Shown: in pieces, positions 36,824-45,877 of the stretch
Layout of the letters: each line of letters begins with the position of its first letter
Position numbering within the stretch: the stretch's first letter is position 1
Assembly: GCA_029240105.1 (NCBI GenBank)
Contig: JARBTR010000005.1
Coordinates: forward strand, 62,001-126,000
Length of the DNA stretch: 64,000 nt
Direction of reading: 5' to 3'
Source of the DNA: Caryophanales bacterium
GTDB taxonomy: Bacteria; Bacillota; Bacilli; JARBTR01
Made by a program: the position numbers and the translations under genes
The notes under the pieces: generated by a model
Told to the model about the DNA's origin: nothing
What the model saw: the letters and a program-made list of their open reading frames with translations, nothing else
The model's database searches: none

Positions 36824-38146
36824 TTATTCCCCGCCGAACGCGAAGTTAAGTAAGAAGATAACAGCTAATACATACATAATTGGGTGAACTTTTTTAGCTT
36901 GTCCAGATGCTACCATAGTGATTGGGTAGAAAATGAAGCCCATTGCAATACCGTTTGCGATACCAAAAGTTAATGGCATTGAAATAATTGTTAAGAATGC
37001 AGGAATTGCAATCTCAAGCTTATTCCAGCTAATATCCGTTAAAGACTGAGCCATTAAAACACCCACGATAATCAACGCAGGAGCCGTTACTGCAGCCGTT
37101 ACGATTGATAAAACTGGTGAAAAGAATAGTGCAAGGAAGAAAAATAAAGCTGTCACAACTGAAGCAAAGCCAGAACGAGCACCTGTAGCAACGCCTGCTG
37201 AAGACTCGATATATGCTGTAGTTGTAGATGTTCCGAAAATTGCACCTGTAATACCTGCTAGTGAATCAGCGAATAATGCACGACCTGCACGAGGTAATTT
37301 ACCATCTTTTACGAAACCAGCTTGGTTTGCAACTGCTACCAAAGTTCCAGCACAGTCAAAGAAATCAACAAATAAGAATGTAAATACTACAATAGCAAAA
37401 TCTTTTGTTAAAATTTGACCAGCGAAATCATTAAAAATAGGATCAAGAGCTACACCAAAAGTTGGCTTTAAACTTGGAATACTACTTACTATTTGCTTCG
37501 GAAGTTCAATTTGGTTAAAGATAATACCTACAACTGTTGTAATAACCATTCCGTAGAATACAGCTCCGTTTACTTTGCGAAGCATCATAACGATTGTTAC
37601 AACTAATCCTAGAATTGTTAATAAAACTGGTGCGCTATGCAGGTCTCCTAAACCTACAAATGTAGCAGGGTTAGCAACGATAATGCCTGAATTTTTAAAA
37701 CCAATAAAAGTAATAAATAGTCCGATACCAGCTCCAACTGCGTGTTTTAAATCAGTTGGGATTGCATTAATAATTTTTTCACGAAGACCTGTTAAAGTTA
37801 AAAGTGCAAAGAAAACGCTTGAAATAAGAACTGCTGTTAAAGCTGTTTCCCAAGGAATTTTCATTCCCAAAACTACTGTAAACGCGAAGAAAGCATTTAA
37901 TCCCATTCCCGGTGCTAAAGCTAGAGGATATTTTGCAATAATCCCCATAAATAAAGAACCAACAATTGCAGCTAATGCAGTAGCCACGAATACAGCATTG
38001 AAATCCATACCTGCTTCTTTCAAAGTCAGTGGATTTACCACTAGGATGTAACACATTGCTAAGAATGTTGTTAAACCACCCATGATTTCTTTTCTGAAAT
38101 TTGTGCCTAGTTCATCAAACTCAAAATACTTTTTGATAAAATTCAT
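36824..38146 (-). CDS. pbuG: Guanine/hypoxanthine permease (NCS2, AzgA-like), copy 2
   Basis: 440 residues with about 12 membrane segments. It begins FDELGTNFRKEIMGGLTTFLAMCYILVVNP and contains the substrate-site blocks GMGLNAFFAF, VDFFDCAGTLVAVANQAGF and GTSTTTAYIESSAGVA. It imports guanine and hypoxanthine with protons. Its leader carries a guanine riboswitch with terminator (38211-38359), so expression should fall when guanine is high. It is intact and very similar to copy 3 over its whole length. Confidence 0.93.
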   Translation of the reverse strand: MNFIKKYFEFDELGTNFRKEIMGGLTTFLAMCYILVVNPLTLKEAGMDFNAVFVATALAAIVGSLFMGIIAKYPLALAPGMGLNAFFAFTVVLGMKIPWETALTAVLISSVFFALLTLTGLREKIINAIPTDLKHAVGAGIGLFITFIGFKNSGIIVANPATFVGLGDLHSAPVLLTILGLVVTIVMMLRKVNGAVFYGMVITTVVGIIFNQIELPKQIVSSIPSLKPTFGVALDPIFNDFAGQILTKDFAIVVFTFLFVDFFDCAGTLVAVANQAGFVKDGKLPRAGRALFADSLAGITGAIFGTSTTTAYIESSAGVATGARSGFASVVTALFFFLALFFSPVLSIVTAAVTAPALIIVGVLMAQSLTDISWNKLEIAIPAFLTIISMPLTFGIANGIAMGFIFYPITMVASGQAKKVHPIMYVLAVIFLLNFAFGGE

Positions 38147-38210
38147 GCTTTAAAGTCTCCCCATTTTTGTTTTTTCTGAATATCAAACTATATTTCTAGA
38201 AATCAACCCA

Positions 38211-38359
38211 ATAAAAAACGTCTCGAGCAAGCGCTCAAGACGAGAAATAGCAAAGTAAACACCTCAAAAAAAGTGAAAGACTTTTCTTATCCTCGTAGTC
38301 AAGCCATTACGGTGGCTTGGTAGAGACGCTTGGGCCAATTCCCAAAATTATACGAAGTT
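38211..38359 (-). promoter_or_regulatory. Guanine riboswitch (purine class) with terminator, copy 2
   Basis: On the minus strand the aptamer (38359-38291) reads CTTCGTATAATTTTGGG, then GCGTCTCTACC, a P3 stem CCAAGCCA/TGGCTTG, and GACTACGAGG closing P1. The C in GACTACG is the specificity base expected for guanine. Downstream, CGTCTTGAGC/GCTCGAGACG (38219-38242) followed by TTTTTTATT is an intrinsic terminator: an OFF switch for the permease gene. Confidence 0.9.
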
Positions 38360-38464
38360 GTTATTCAGTTATAAAGACCTCATTATAGTAACATAACAAA
38401 ATATCAAGTCAACCTATTTTTCAAATTTTTTCGACATAAATTTTAATAACAAATCAATTTTCGT

Positions 38465-38710
38465 AATTGATTCAATTTCATAATTTAAAAGTGTTGTGCC
38501 ACAATGGTTCTAGGGCCACAGAAAAGTGTCTACTCCCCAAATTATGAAAAACACGCTCGCTTTCTGTTGAATTTGTAAAATCGATTAAGTATCGATTTTA
38601 CAAAGAGGCGCTGAGCCTAAGGTCTCAGCTTTCTCGCTTTCATGCAGGAGTCTCGCTAGTTTTCTATAATTTGGAACCTTTTTTTGAACCATTATGAAAT
38701 TGATTCAATT
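38465..38710 (-). repeat. Small inverted-repeat element, copy C
   Basis: 246 bp bounded by AATTGATTCAATTTCAT (38465-38481) and ATGAAATTGATTCAATT (38694-38710), an almost perfect 17-bp inverted pair. It shares the blocks CAATGGTT, AAAAGTGT and CTCCCCAA with copy B. In place of the 18-bp palindrome it has a 14-bp hairpin (TTTGTAAAATCGAT around TAAGT, 38572-38604). No open frame. Confidence 0.7.
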
Positions 38711-38944
38711 AAATAATTTCATAATTTAGAAACCCTGCAATGGTTTTAAGCTGGGTGAAAAAGTGTAGCTCCCCAAGATTTTCTTGAAAAATCCCCCGAA
38801 CTCCTGAAGTAGTAAAGGGATAAGTGAGACTACAAAACGAGGAAACGTATACGTTTCCCACTCCCGCCTTAGGAAAGGAGGGGTGATTTTTCTGAAAATT
38901 TTGCATCGTATCTTGTTAGAAAACATTTTGAAATTGATTTAATT
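38707..38944 (-). repeat. Small inverted-repeat element, copy B
   Basis: About 238 bp abutting copy C and sharing its border repeat. Read on the minus strand it matches copy A (24362-24598) closely, including the palindrome GGAAACGTATACGTTTCC (38841-38858) and the block CTCCTTTCCTAAGGCGGG. The distal border is AATTAAATCAATTTC. No convincing open frame. Confidence 0.75.
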
Positions 38945-38965
38945 CCTTCTCAGTTTCAAACTAAG

Positions 38966-40288
38966 TTATTCGCCAGTAAATACGAAATTCAAAATAAAGA
39001 CTACCGCCATCGCGTACATAATTGGATGAACCTTTTTGGCTTGACCTGAGGCAACCATTGTTATTGGGTAGAAAATAAAGCCCATTGCAATCCCGTTTGC
39101 AATACCAAAAGTAAGAGGCATTGAAATAATAGTTAAGAAAGATGGAATAGCGATTTCGAGCTTGTTCCAACTAATATCTTTCAAAGATTGAGCCATTAAA
39201 ACACCAACAATAATCAAAGCTGGTGCTGTTACAGACGAAGTAATCACTGACAGTACAGGAGAAAAGAATAGCGCCAGTCCAAACAATACTGCTGTTACAA
39301 CAGAAGCGAAACCAGTTCTTGCACCAGCTGCGATTCCTGCAGATGATTCCATAAATGCTGTTGTTGTAGAAGTACCAAAAATAGCTCCTGTAATTCCAGC
39401 TAATGAATCTGCAAATAACGCACGACCAGCACGAGGTAATTTACCATCCTTTACAAATCCTGCCTGATTTGAAACAGCAACTAATGTTCCCGCACAATCA
39501 AAGAAATCAACAAATAAGAAAGTAAAGACAACGATAGCAAAATCCTTATTTAGAATTTGGCCACTAAAATCATTTAAAATCGGATCAAGCGCAACACCAA
39601 AAGTTGGCTTTAAGCTTGGAATACTTCCTACAATTTGTTTTGGAAGTTCAATTTCACGGAACACAATCCCAATGATTGTAGTGATGACCATTCCGTAAAA
39701 TACGGCTCCATTTACTTTTCTGATCATCATTATTACTGTCACAACTAATCCAAGAATAGTTAATAAAACTGTTGGACTATGCAAATCACCTAACCCAACA
39801 TAAGTTGCTGGATTAGCAATAATAATTCCTGAATTTTTTAGACCAATAAAAGTAATAAAAAGACCAATACCTGCAGCTACTGCATGCTTTAAATCAACCG
39901 GAATTGCATTGATAATTTTTTCGCGAAGACCCGTTAATGTTAACAATGCGAAAAACATACTCGAGACCAAAACAGCTGTTAAAGCTGTTTGCCAAGGTAT
40001 TTTCATCCCTAGAACAACTGTGAATGTAAAAAAGGCGTTAAGACCCATTGCTGGTGCTAACGCTAAAGGATAGCGAGCAATGATTCCCATAAATAGACAG
40101 CCCACAATGGCAGCCAATGCCGTTGCAACAAAAACTGCGTTATAATCCATACCCGCTTGTTTAAGCGTCATAGGATTAACAATTAATATATAGCACATTG
40201 CTAGGAAAGTCGTTAACCCCCCCATTATTTCTTTTTTAAAATTTGTTTCCAACTTGTCAAACTCAAAATACTTTCTAATAAAATTCAT
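38966..40288 (-). CDS. pbuG: Guanine/hypoxanthine permease (NCS2, AzgA-like), copy 3
   Basis: 440 residues from the ATG at 40288 (MNFIRKYFEFDKL), which matches the start of the other copies; a frame extension to 40390 runs through the riboswitch terminator and is not real. All family blocks are intact (AMGLNAFFTF, VDFFDCAGTLVAVSNQAGF, GTSTTTAFMESSAGIA). It has its own guanine riboswitch (40339-40488). In B. subtilis pbuG follows yebA and guaA; here it directly follows the transglutaminase gene (yebA-like) with no guaA between. Confidence 0.93.
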   Translation of the reverse strand: MNFIRKYFEFDKLETNFKKEIMGGLTTFLAMCYILIVNPMTLKQAGMDYNAVFVATALAAIVGCLFMGIIARYPLALAPAMGLNAFFTFTVVLGMKIPWQTALTAVLVSSMFFALLTLTGLREKIINAIPVDLKHAVAAGIGLFITFIGLKNSGIIIANPATYVGLGDLHSPTVLLTILGLVVTVIMMIRKVNGAVFYGMVITTIIGIVFREIELPKQIVGSIPSLKPTFGVALDPILNDFSGQILNKDFAIVVFTFLFVDFFDCAGTLVAVSNQAGFVKDGKLPRAGRALFADSLAGITGAIFGTSTTTAFMESSAGIAAGARTGFASVVTAVLFGLALFFSPVLSVITSSVTAPALIIVGVLMAQSLKDISWNKLEIAIPSFLTIISMPLTFGIANGIAMGFIFYPITMVASGQAKKVHPIMYAMAVVFILNFVFTGE

Positions 40289-40338
40289 TTTAATAAGTCC
40301 CTCTTTTTGTTTTTTACATTTTTCATTAAATTTGAAAT

Positions 40339-40488
40339 AAAAAAACCCAACCAAGATTAAATGGTTAGGACGAGAGTATGCAAAAACCATACACGTTAAA
40401 AATGTGTATAATCATGCAACTTTCCGTAGTTAAACTGTTATGGCAGTTTAGTAGAAACTCTCGGGCCAAATCCCAAAATTATACGAAA
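40339..40488 (-). promoter_or_regulatory. Guanine riboswitch (purine class) with terminator, copy 3
   Basis: On the minus strand the aptamer (40488-40421) reads TTTCGTATAATTTTGGG, AGTTTCTAC, the P3 stem TAAACTG/CAGTTTA and ACTACGGAAA. The base before TACG is C, as for guanine. The terminator is CCTAACCA/TGGTTGGG followed by TTTTTTT (40339-40369). Confidence 0.9.
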
Positions 40489-40594
40489 TATGTATGAAAT
40501 ATAAATTTTATCTAGTTTAACACGGATACAAAGTTAGTCAACCTTTTTTCGACTTTTTTCGACAACTAATTAATACCAATTGCAAGCATCACCA

Positions 40595-40640
40595 TATAAA
40601 ATCCCCTTTGAAACGATCCATTTCAAAGGGGATAACTTTA
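40595..40640 (-). terminator. Terminator after the transglutaminase gene
   Basis: ATCCCCTTTGAAA and TTTCAAAGGGGAT form a perfect 13-bp stem with a 7-base loop. Confidence 0.85.
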
Positions 40641-40684
40641 GTAATAGTAAATCTTGTTTTTGCTAAATTTTTTATGTTATTTTT

Positions 40685-43006
40685 TTACATATTCAATGTA
40701 CAGCGCATTATTCGCTCCCATTTTGCATGCCACTTATCTTTTGTAATTGATTCTATATTTCCACGATACATGTATTTTTCATATTCTAAGGTTAATTGTT
40801 CCATAATCCCTAATGTGTGAAAATATTGATCAACATATTTGGAATGTTCTCGTAAAGTGATGCCAGGTTTTCTCTTCAACTTACACCTTTCCAATTGTTT
40901 TAAAAGTACATGATACGCTTTTGGAAAAGCGGACTCCCCTTTTACCCTTTTAAATATGAAAATCCATATAATGGGCATAAATTTCCCTCGTATAGGATAC
41001 AAAATTGCACCTAATAGACCTAAAATACCCACTATGTACAAAACAATTTTTGAATATTTTAGTAATAGATCCTTTGAAGACAGAGGTCCTTTATCTGATT
41101 TAGGTTTATTTTCAGGGCCCAGATCATCTGAACCAGTCGGTTTATTAGGTTTATTAATTGGATTTGGTTGTTCCGGTGAATTTGGGTATGTTATTTCTGA
41201 TGTTTTTTTAAACATCGAATCATTTGTAAACCCTGGTGTCGGTTCAAATGGCACCCAGCCATATTCATTAAAATAAACTTCTCCCCAAGAATGCGCATCT
41301 AAATTTGTGATTTCAAATATTTTTTTATCCAATTCACCTTTCTTAAATGTGCCCTCATTGAAACCTCTAACCCAGCGGGCCTGAAAGTTTAAAGATCTGC
41401 AAAGAATGACGAATGCGGATGAAAAATTATCACAATACCCTTTTTTAGAATCAAATAAAAATTGATCGACATAATCTTGGTTTTTTTTAGGATCTGGAAC
41501 ACCTGTCAGGGAATACTCAAAATCACCGTTTTTTAGATAATCTTCAATAGCTTTTATTTTATCGTAATCGTTTGGAATGTCTTTGGTAATCTCTACAGCA
41601 AGCATTTTCACACGATGGGAAAACCCTTCCGGAAGTTGCACATATCTAGAATCAGGAGAATAGACATCAGGAACCGCATTCGGATCAACTGTCCCACCTT
41701 CCTTATAAAGCAGGTCTTGAGAAAAACTATTTGCACTCTTTAACGCTACCTTCTTTAACTTATCAATATCAAACTCTATTAACTTATATTGGTACTCTGC
41801 GTTTGTAAAACTATCTCCACTTTTTGGAGTTACACTGAAGATTTTATTTTCGTAATCTGCTTGGTACCACAGACCACCTTTTTTCTTAGATAAGATATTT
41901 ACTTTAACTTCTCGATAAGGATATGGATAAGGTAATCTAGTCAATTTCGTTTTAATACTAATGCTTGAATTTGTATATTTTTCTTCTTCTAATCCGTCTA
42001 CTACAATAGAATCATTTATTACAGTGTGCTCTGTTGGTGTTAAAGTATTAGAAGTTCCACTTACCGGATCAGCATTATTTATCCAACCTTGGCCAGTGTA
42101 CGTATTTAAATCATCTATTTTCCAATAATGTGACATCCCATCTGTTGCAATAAAAGCAATAGAATCATCCGCTTCCAAGTTCCCGCCAAGTTCAGAAGCA
42201 TCTACATCGTATCCTGAAGTAGCAGTAGTAGCCATCTTACTAGCTCCTTCTGCTCCATCTCCTTTTCCACTACCGTATCCAAACCAATCCAGTTCCTTTA
42301 TTACAGCTATTGGATCACTCCATTGAGCTTCTTGTTTTGGACCAGCAAATCCTAATCCAATACCAAGTGCGAGAATAATCACAGAAGGTATAACCCATCT
42401 TAGTGTTGTCACAACATCAAGTTCAAAATGTTCTTTTTTGGAAAACCGTAGAGCATTCGTCAACACAATAAGCACAACACCTACAATCACAACTCGTATG
42501 AAAGAATTTTTTGCGTTATAGTCATAAAATTCACCAAGTACAGCAATGATTGAAATAGTGCATACACTAACAGGCAACATGCTCCATCTGTTACGAATCC
42601 ATACATGTAAGGCACTTGTTATTGCGTATAAAACATAAAAGAAAATAAATGTATTAAATGGGCTTGAATAACTGTCCCATGTCCCATTTATGAGTAGGTC
42701 AATGTTTTTCGTAATATTCTTCAAAAACAATTGAATCCAATGTCCTAAAAAATCGCTTTGTCCTTTATAAAATTCATTAAAGGTTACATACAAAGCGTAA
42801 ATAGTTAGAATCGGAAAGGAAATGTACTTTTTAATACCAAATGTATAAAAGACGATCGATAGAAAAGTAAAGAAAATGTAAGCTGACAACACTTCTTTTG
42901 TTGCTATACCATTAAGAGGAAGTAAACATTGCCAAATAAGAATAAATAGAAGGGCATAATTAATCATTTGAATCGTCCTAGGAATTCTAACTTTATGTTT
43001 ATCCAT
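40685..43006 (-). CDS. Transglutaminase-like membrane protein (TgpA/YebA type)
   Basis: 773 residues from the ATG at 43006, which follows GGGAGG. The N-terminal 220 residues hold five or more helices and a sixth lies near the C-terminus; between them is a large extracellular transglutaminase domain. The catalytic cysteine is in KKGYCDNFSSAF (about residue 525), the histidine in DAHSWGEVY (about 572), and the acidic partner region is PFEPTPG. In B. subtilis yebA sits in the same order with yeaC and yeaD. The role is unknown, possibly peptide or cell-wall protein modification. Confidence 0.9.
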   Translation of the reverse strand: MDKHKVRIPRTIQMINYALLFILIWQCLLPLNGIATKEVLSAYIFFTFLSIVFYTFGIKKYISFPILTIYALYVTFNEFYKGQSDFLGHWIQLFLKNITKNIDLLINGTWDSYSSPFNTFIFFYVLYAITSALHVWIRNRWSMLPVSVCTISIIAVLGEFYDYNAKNSFIRVVIVGVVLIVLTNALRFSKKEHFELDVVTTLRWVIPSVIILALGIGLGFAGPKQEAQWSDPIAVIKELDWFGYGSGKGDGAEGASKMATTATSGYDVDASELGGNLEADDSIAFIATDGMSHYWKIDDLNTYTGQGWINNADPVSGTSNTLTPTEHTVINDSIVVDGLEEEKYTNSSISIKTKLTRLPYPYPYREVKVNILSKKKGGLWYQADYENKIFSVTPKSGDSFTNAEYQYKLIEFDIDKLKKVALKSANSFSQDLLYKEGGTVDPNAVPDVYSPDSRYVQLPEGFSHRVKMLAVEITKDIPNDYDKIKAIEDYLKNGDFEYSLTGVPDPKKNQDYVDQFLFDSKKGYCDNFSSAFVILCRSLNFQARWVRGFNEGTFKKGELDKKIFEITNLDAHSWGEVYFNEYGWVPFEPTPGFTNDSMFKKTSEITYPNSPEQPNPINKPNKPTGSDDLGPENKPKSDKGPLSSKDLLLKYSKIVLYIVGILGLLGAILYPIRGKFMPIIWIFIFKRVKGESAFPKAYHVLLKQLERCKLKRKPGITLREHSKYVDQYFHTLGIMEQLTLEYEKYMYRGNIESITKDKWHAKWERIMRCTLNM

Positions 43007-43080
43007 TCGGTACCTCCCTCTCTTATTCTCAAACCGTATAAAATTCATAAATTACAAATAGACAACAATCATGAATAAAG

Positions 43081-44358
43081 CTACTGAACAAACTGAACAT
43101 AAATACCCCGACCTTTAGCCAAATCTACAGCTTTTCGACCCAATGGAGATAATTCCTCAGAGTTTGTAAAGTAAACAACATGTATACTTAAATTCTTATC
43201 CAAAATAGATGAAAGTCGCTTCACAATGTCCACCGAAAGTTGATCGGTTATAAAAACGAATGAACAATGTCCTGATAAGGTTCCTTTATTTAATGTGAAA
43301 AACTGTTCGCACAATTCCCTCGAGTCAGCCTCTATCTTTGCGAGGGCTAACATGCATTTATTACGCTGTTCTTTACTATTGCGTGATGGTATTAAATAGG
43401 ACGTTTTACTAATTAATAATAATCCTGCTTTTCCATTTGTTCGAATTTCCGCATCAATGAGTGAAGCAGCATGAGTAACCATTTCTTCAAATACTTCACG
43501 ATTCGCAAAAGAATTGACCGCAACTAATAAATCTTGGCTATTCTTATCTTCAAAATCCTTAGACATGAGTTCTGCTCTTTTTGCTGTTGATTTCCAGTCT
43601 ATCGTTGAGAGACGATCACCAGGTTGGTATTCTCGAACATTGGATACAACAGAAGATTCTCGATTTCTTCTAATCACATTTACATGCTTACCAAGCTCGT
43701 AATCTGATTGAAATTCCTGAAAATAAGTTTTTTTCAAGATCGGGTAGACAACAAGTGTATCCTTTATTAAAAAAACCTTTCTTTTTTCAATAAGGGATAG
43801 TGGATCACGAATTTTAAGTTGAATTTTCGAAAATTGGTGCTCTCCGCGTGGCATGTTTGGTATTTCATATGAGACGGAGAATTCTCGTAATAACAACGGT
43901 AAACATGCAACCTTTCCAATCGTTGATTTATTATAATGAAGGATTTTTTCCGGCAACCACTCTACTACTCCTATAAAAAACAATGGAAAGTTTTGCTTTC
44001 TACGAATTTTTATATGTAGGGTAGCAGCTTGCCCGGCATTTAAATTTGAACTAGTAACCACTCTTTCTATGTAAAAGTCAGACATTGGGTAAACAAACAA
44101 AACAAATGCGTAAAGCAAGAAAGGTAAAAGTGTATAAAACAAAAACCAACTGAGAAATCCTCCCTGCAGTTTGGCATAGGCAAAAAGTCCAAAAGATAAC
44201 CCAATTAGAAAAAGAAAACGACTCCACTTGATAACGGGAAAAAAGGATTTTTTCAGAAGTTTATGCAAAATAGGTACTGAATTCAACTTGCGCGTTAGGA
44301 AGCCCTTTTGTTCTTTGGGGTTCATGAATTTACTAGATTTATTTAATTTCTGCAGCAC
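43081..44358 (-). CDS. DUF58 domain protein (YeaD type)
   Basis: 425 residues from a GTG at 44358 preceded by GGGGGTGA. Two helices (about 40-85) are followed by an extracellular-type beta region and the DUF58 core VSNVREYQPGDRLSTIDWKSTAKRAELMSKDFEDK, a von Willebrand A-like fold. It lies between the MoxR ATPase and the transglutaminase, the usual MoxR-DUF58-transglutaminase set thought to assemble or mature membrane complexes. Confidence 0.9.
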   Translation of the reverse strand: MLQKLNKSSKFMNPKEQKGFLTRKLNSVPILHKLLKKSFFPVIKWSRFLFLIGLSFGLFAYAKLQGGFLSWFLFYTLLPFLLYAFVLFVYPMSDFYIERVVTSSNLNAGQAATLHIKIRRKQNFPLFFIGVVEWLPEKILHYNKSTIGKVACLPLLLREFSVSYEIPNMPRGEHQFSKIQLKIRDPLSLIEKRKVFLIKDTLVVYPILKKTYFQEFQSDYELGKHVNVIRRNRESSVVSNVREYQPGDRLSTIDWKSTAKRAELMSKDFEDKNSQDLLVAVNSFANREVFEEMVTHAASLIDAEIRTNGKAGLLLISKTSYLIPSRNSKEQRNKCMLALAKIEADSRELCEQFFTLNKGTLSGHCSFVFITDQLSVDIVKRLSSILDKNLSIHVVYFTNSEELSPLGRKAVDLAKGRGIYVQFVQ

Positions 44359-44456
44359 GCTTGTTCACCCCCTTCTACTTTTATTTCTTAAAGAAGTTCA
44401 TAAAGTATAAATAAAATTTCTATTAGACTATTACATATGAATAAAACTTCAACTAA

Positions 44457-45425
44457 TTAATGTGAAAAAAAGCTCTTTTTTTCTTTACGAATTGGTACAG
44501 GTGTTACTTGAATAATGTCATGAATAATTGTTTCAGTACTAACTTTTTGCAAGTTCACATCTGGTTTTAAAATCAAACGATGCGATAATACAAAAGGTGC
44601 AAGATATTGAACATCATCTGGAAGCACAAAGTCACGGCCTCTTGTAAAGGCTAAAGCTTGAGAGGCTTTCATTAAAGCAATTGAGCCCCGTGGGCTTACA
44701 CCAAGGTGGATTCGATTATCATGTCGGGTTTTGTTGACAAGTTCAACGATATATCTAGAAATAGATTCATCCACTGTTATCGTTCTTACCATATTTTGAA
44801 TCTGTATGATATCATCTGTTGAAAGGACTGGTTCCAAAGCTTCAACAGGTGTTGAATGCCGTGCTTTATCAAGAATGATCAATTCATCTGCCAAAGCAGG
44901 GTAACCCATTCTAATTTTTAGTAAAAAACGATCAATTTGTGCTTCGGGAAGTTCATATGTACCTTCATAATCAATTGGATTTTGTGTAGCCATTACGAAA
45001 AATGGCTTCGGTAGCTCATTTGTTACACCGTCAACAGTAATGGAGTGTTCTTCCATAGCTTCTAGTAGAGCAGATTGGGTTTTGGGAGAAGTCCGGTTGA
45101 TTTCATCTGCAAGAATAATATTCCCTACGATCGGACCTGGTTTAAAATGAAAATCTCCCGTTTTTGGGTTGAATACCGAAACACCAATTACATCCGAAGG
45201 TAACAAATCTGGCGTAAATTGTATCCTTTTATATGTAGCTGAAATTGATCTCGCAATAGATTTTACCAGCATTGTCTTACCGACACCTGGAACATCCTCT
45301 AATAGGATATGCCCCTGTGCAAGTATCCCCACTAAGGCAAGCTCTGCTACATCTCTTTTTCCGATAATGACTTTTTCAATGTTATCTAGTATTCTCACAA
45401 CTTGCGGATTTGATTGGTAATTCAT
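44457..45425 (-). CDS. MoxR family AAA+ ATPase (YeaC type)
   Basis: 322 residues with Walker A DVPGVGKT (about 44-51), Walker B IILADEINR, sensor 1 MATQNPIDYEGTYELPEAQIDRFL and sensor 2 GVSPRGSIALMKAS. The block TQSALLEAMEEHSITVDG is the MoxR insert region. It is the first gene of the three-gene operon and probably acts as a chaperone for partners with VWA-like domains. Ribosome site GGGGGAG. Confidence 0.93.
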   Translation of the reverse strand: MNYQSNPQVVRILDNIEKVIIGKRDVAELALVGILAQGHILLEDVPGVGKTMLVKSIARSISATYKRIQFTPDLLPSDVIGVSVFNPKTGDFHFKPGPIVGNIILADEINRTSPKTQSALLEAMEEHSITVDGVTNELPKPFFVMATQNPIDYEGTYELPEAQIDRFLLKIRMGYPALADELIILDKARHSTPVEALEPVLSTDDIIQIQNMVRTITVDESISRYIVELVNKTRHDNRIHLGVSPRGSIALMKASQALAFTRGRDFVLPDDVQYLAPFVLSHRLILKPDVNLQKVSTETIIHDIIQVTPVPIRKEKKSFFSH

Positions 45426-45877
45426 TCCTACTCCCCCATAACTAAAATTTATTCATAATTATTTATCTGATATTCATCTGAATTTTCTAACAATTATACC
45501 ACCGTTCAGGAGATGATTGTAAAATTTTACAAAGTATCTGATGAATATTCGAGATTTTGTAAACAACATCCTGTGGTTTCCTATTTGGTTAATGGTACTA
45601 TATAATTCAAGGCTTCTTTTTGCGTTGATGTAATACGATTATTCGGATGCTAGAGATACACTTTAATTAGACACTCTTTTTTAGCTTAATAATACTTATT
45701 GCTCTAAATTTTACGGGAAAAGAACGTAGAAAAATGTCGAAAAAACTGAAACTTATCTTGCATAACTTTGCCTATCCTGATAGCAAAAGGTATTTTTTTG
45801 ATTTAAATCTACTAAAATAAGTAAAATATTTGATAAACTTGCACTAGATAAATTTTTAATTATAAGGAGAAATATTC
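45426..45877. promoter_or_regulatory. Divergent intergenic region with a 16-bp palindrome
   Basis: It contains the start signals for the moxR operon (minus) and the Fnr-like gene (plus). A perfect palindrome TTGTAAAATTTTACAA lies at 45517-45532, about 90 bases before moxR. No gene or RNA was recognised in the rest, which is very AT-rich. Confidence 0.4.

Noticed and set aside
38572-38604. Strong 14-bp hairpin as a terminator
   Set aside because: It lacks a T run and lies inside a repeat element; kept only as part of copy C.
38709-38926. Short frames on the minus strand within copy B of the repeat
   Set aside because: They lie wholly within the inverted-repeat element, have no ribosome site, and are interrupted in copy A.
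40289-40390. N-terminal extension of the third permease protein
   Set aside because: The extension is translated from the riboswitch terminator region; the ATG at 40288 matches the sister proteins.
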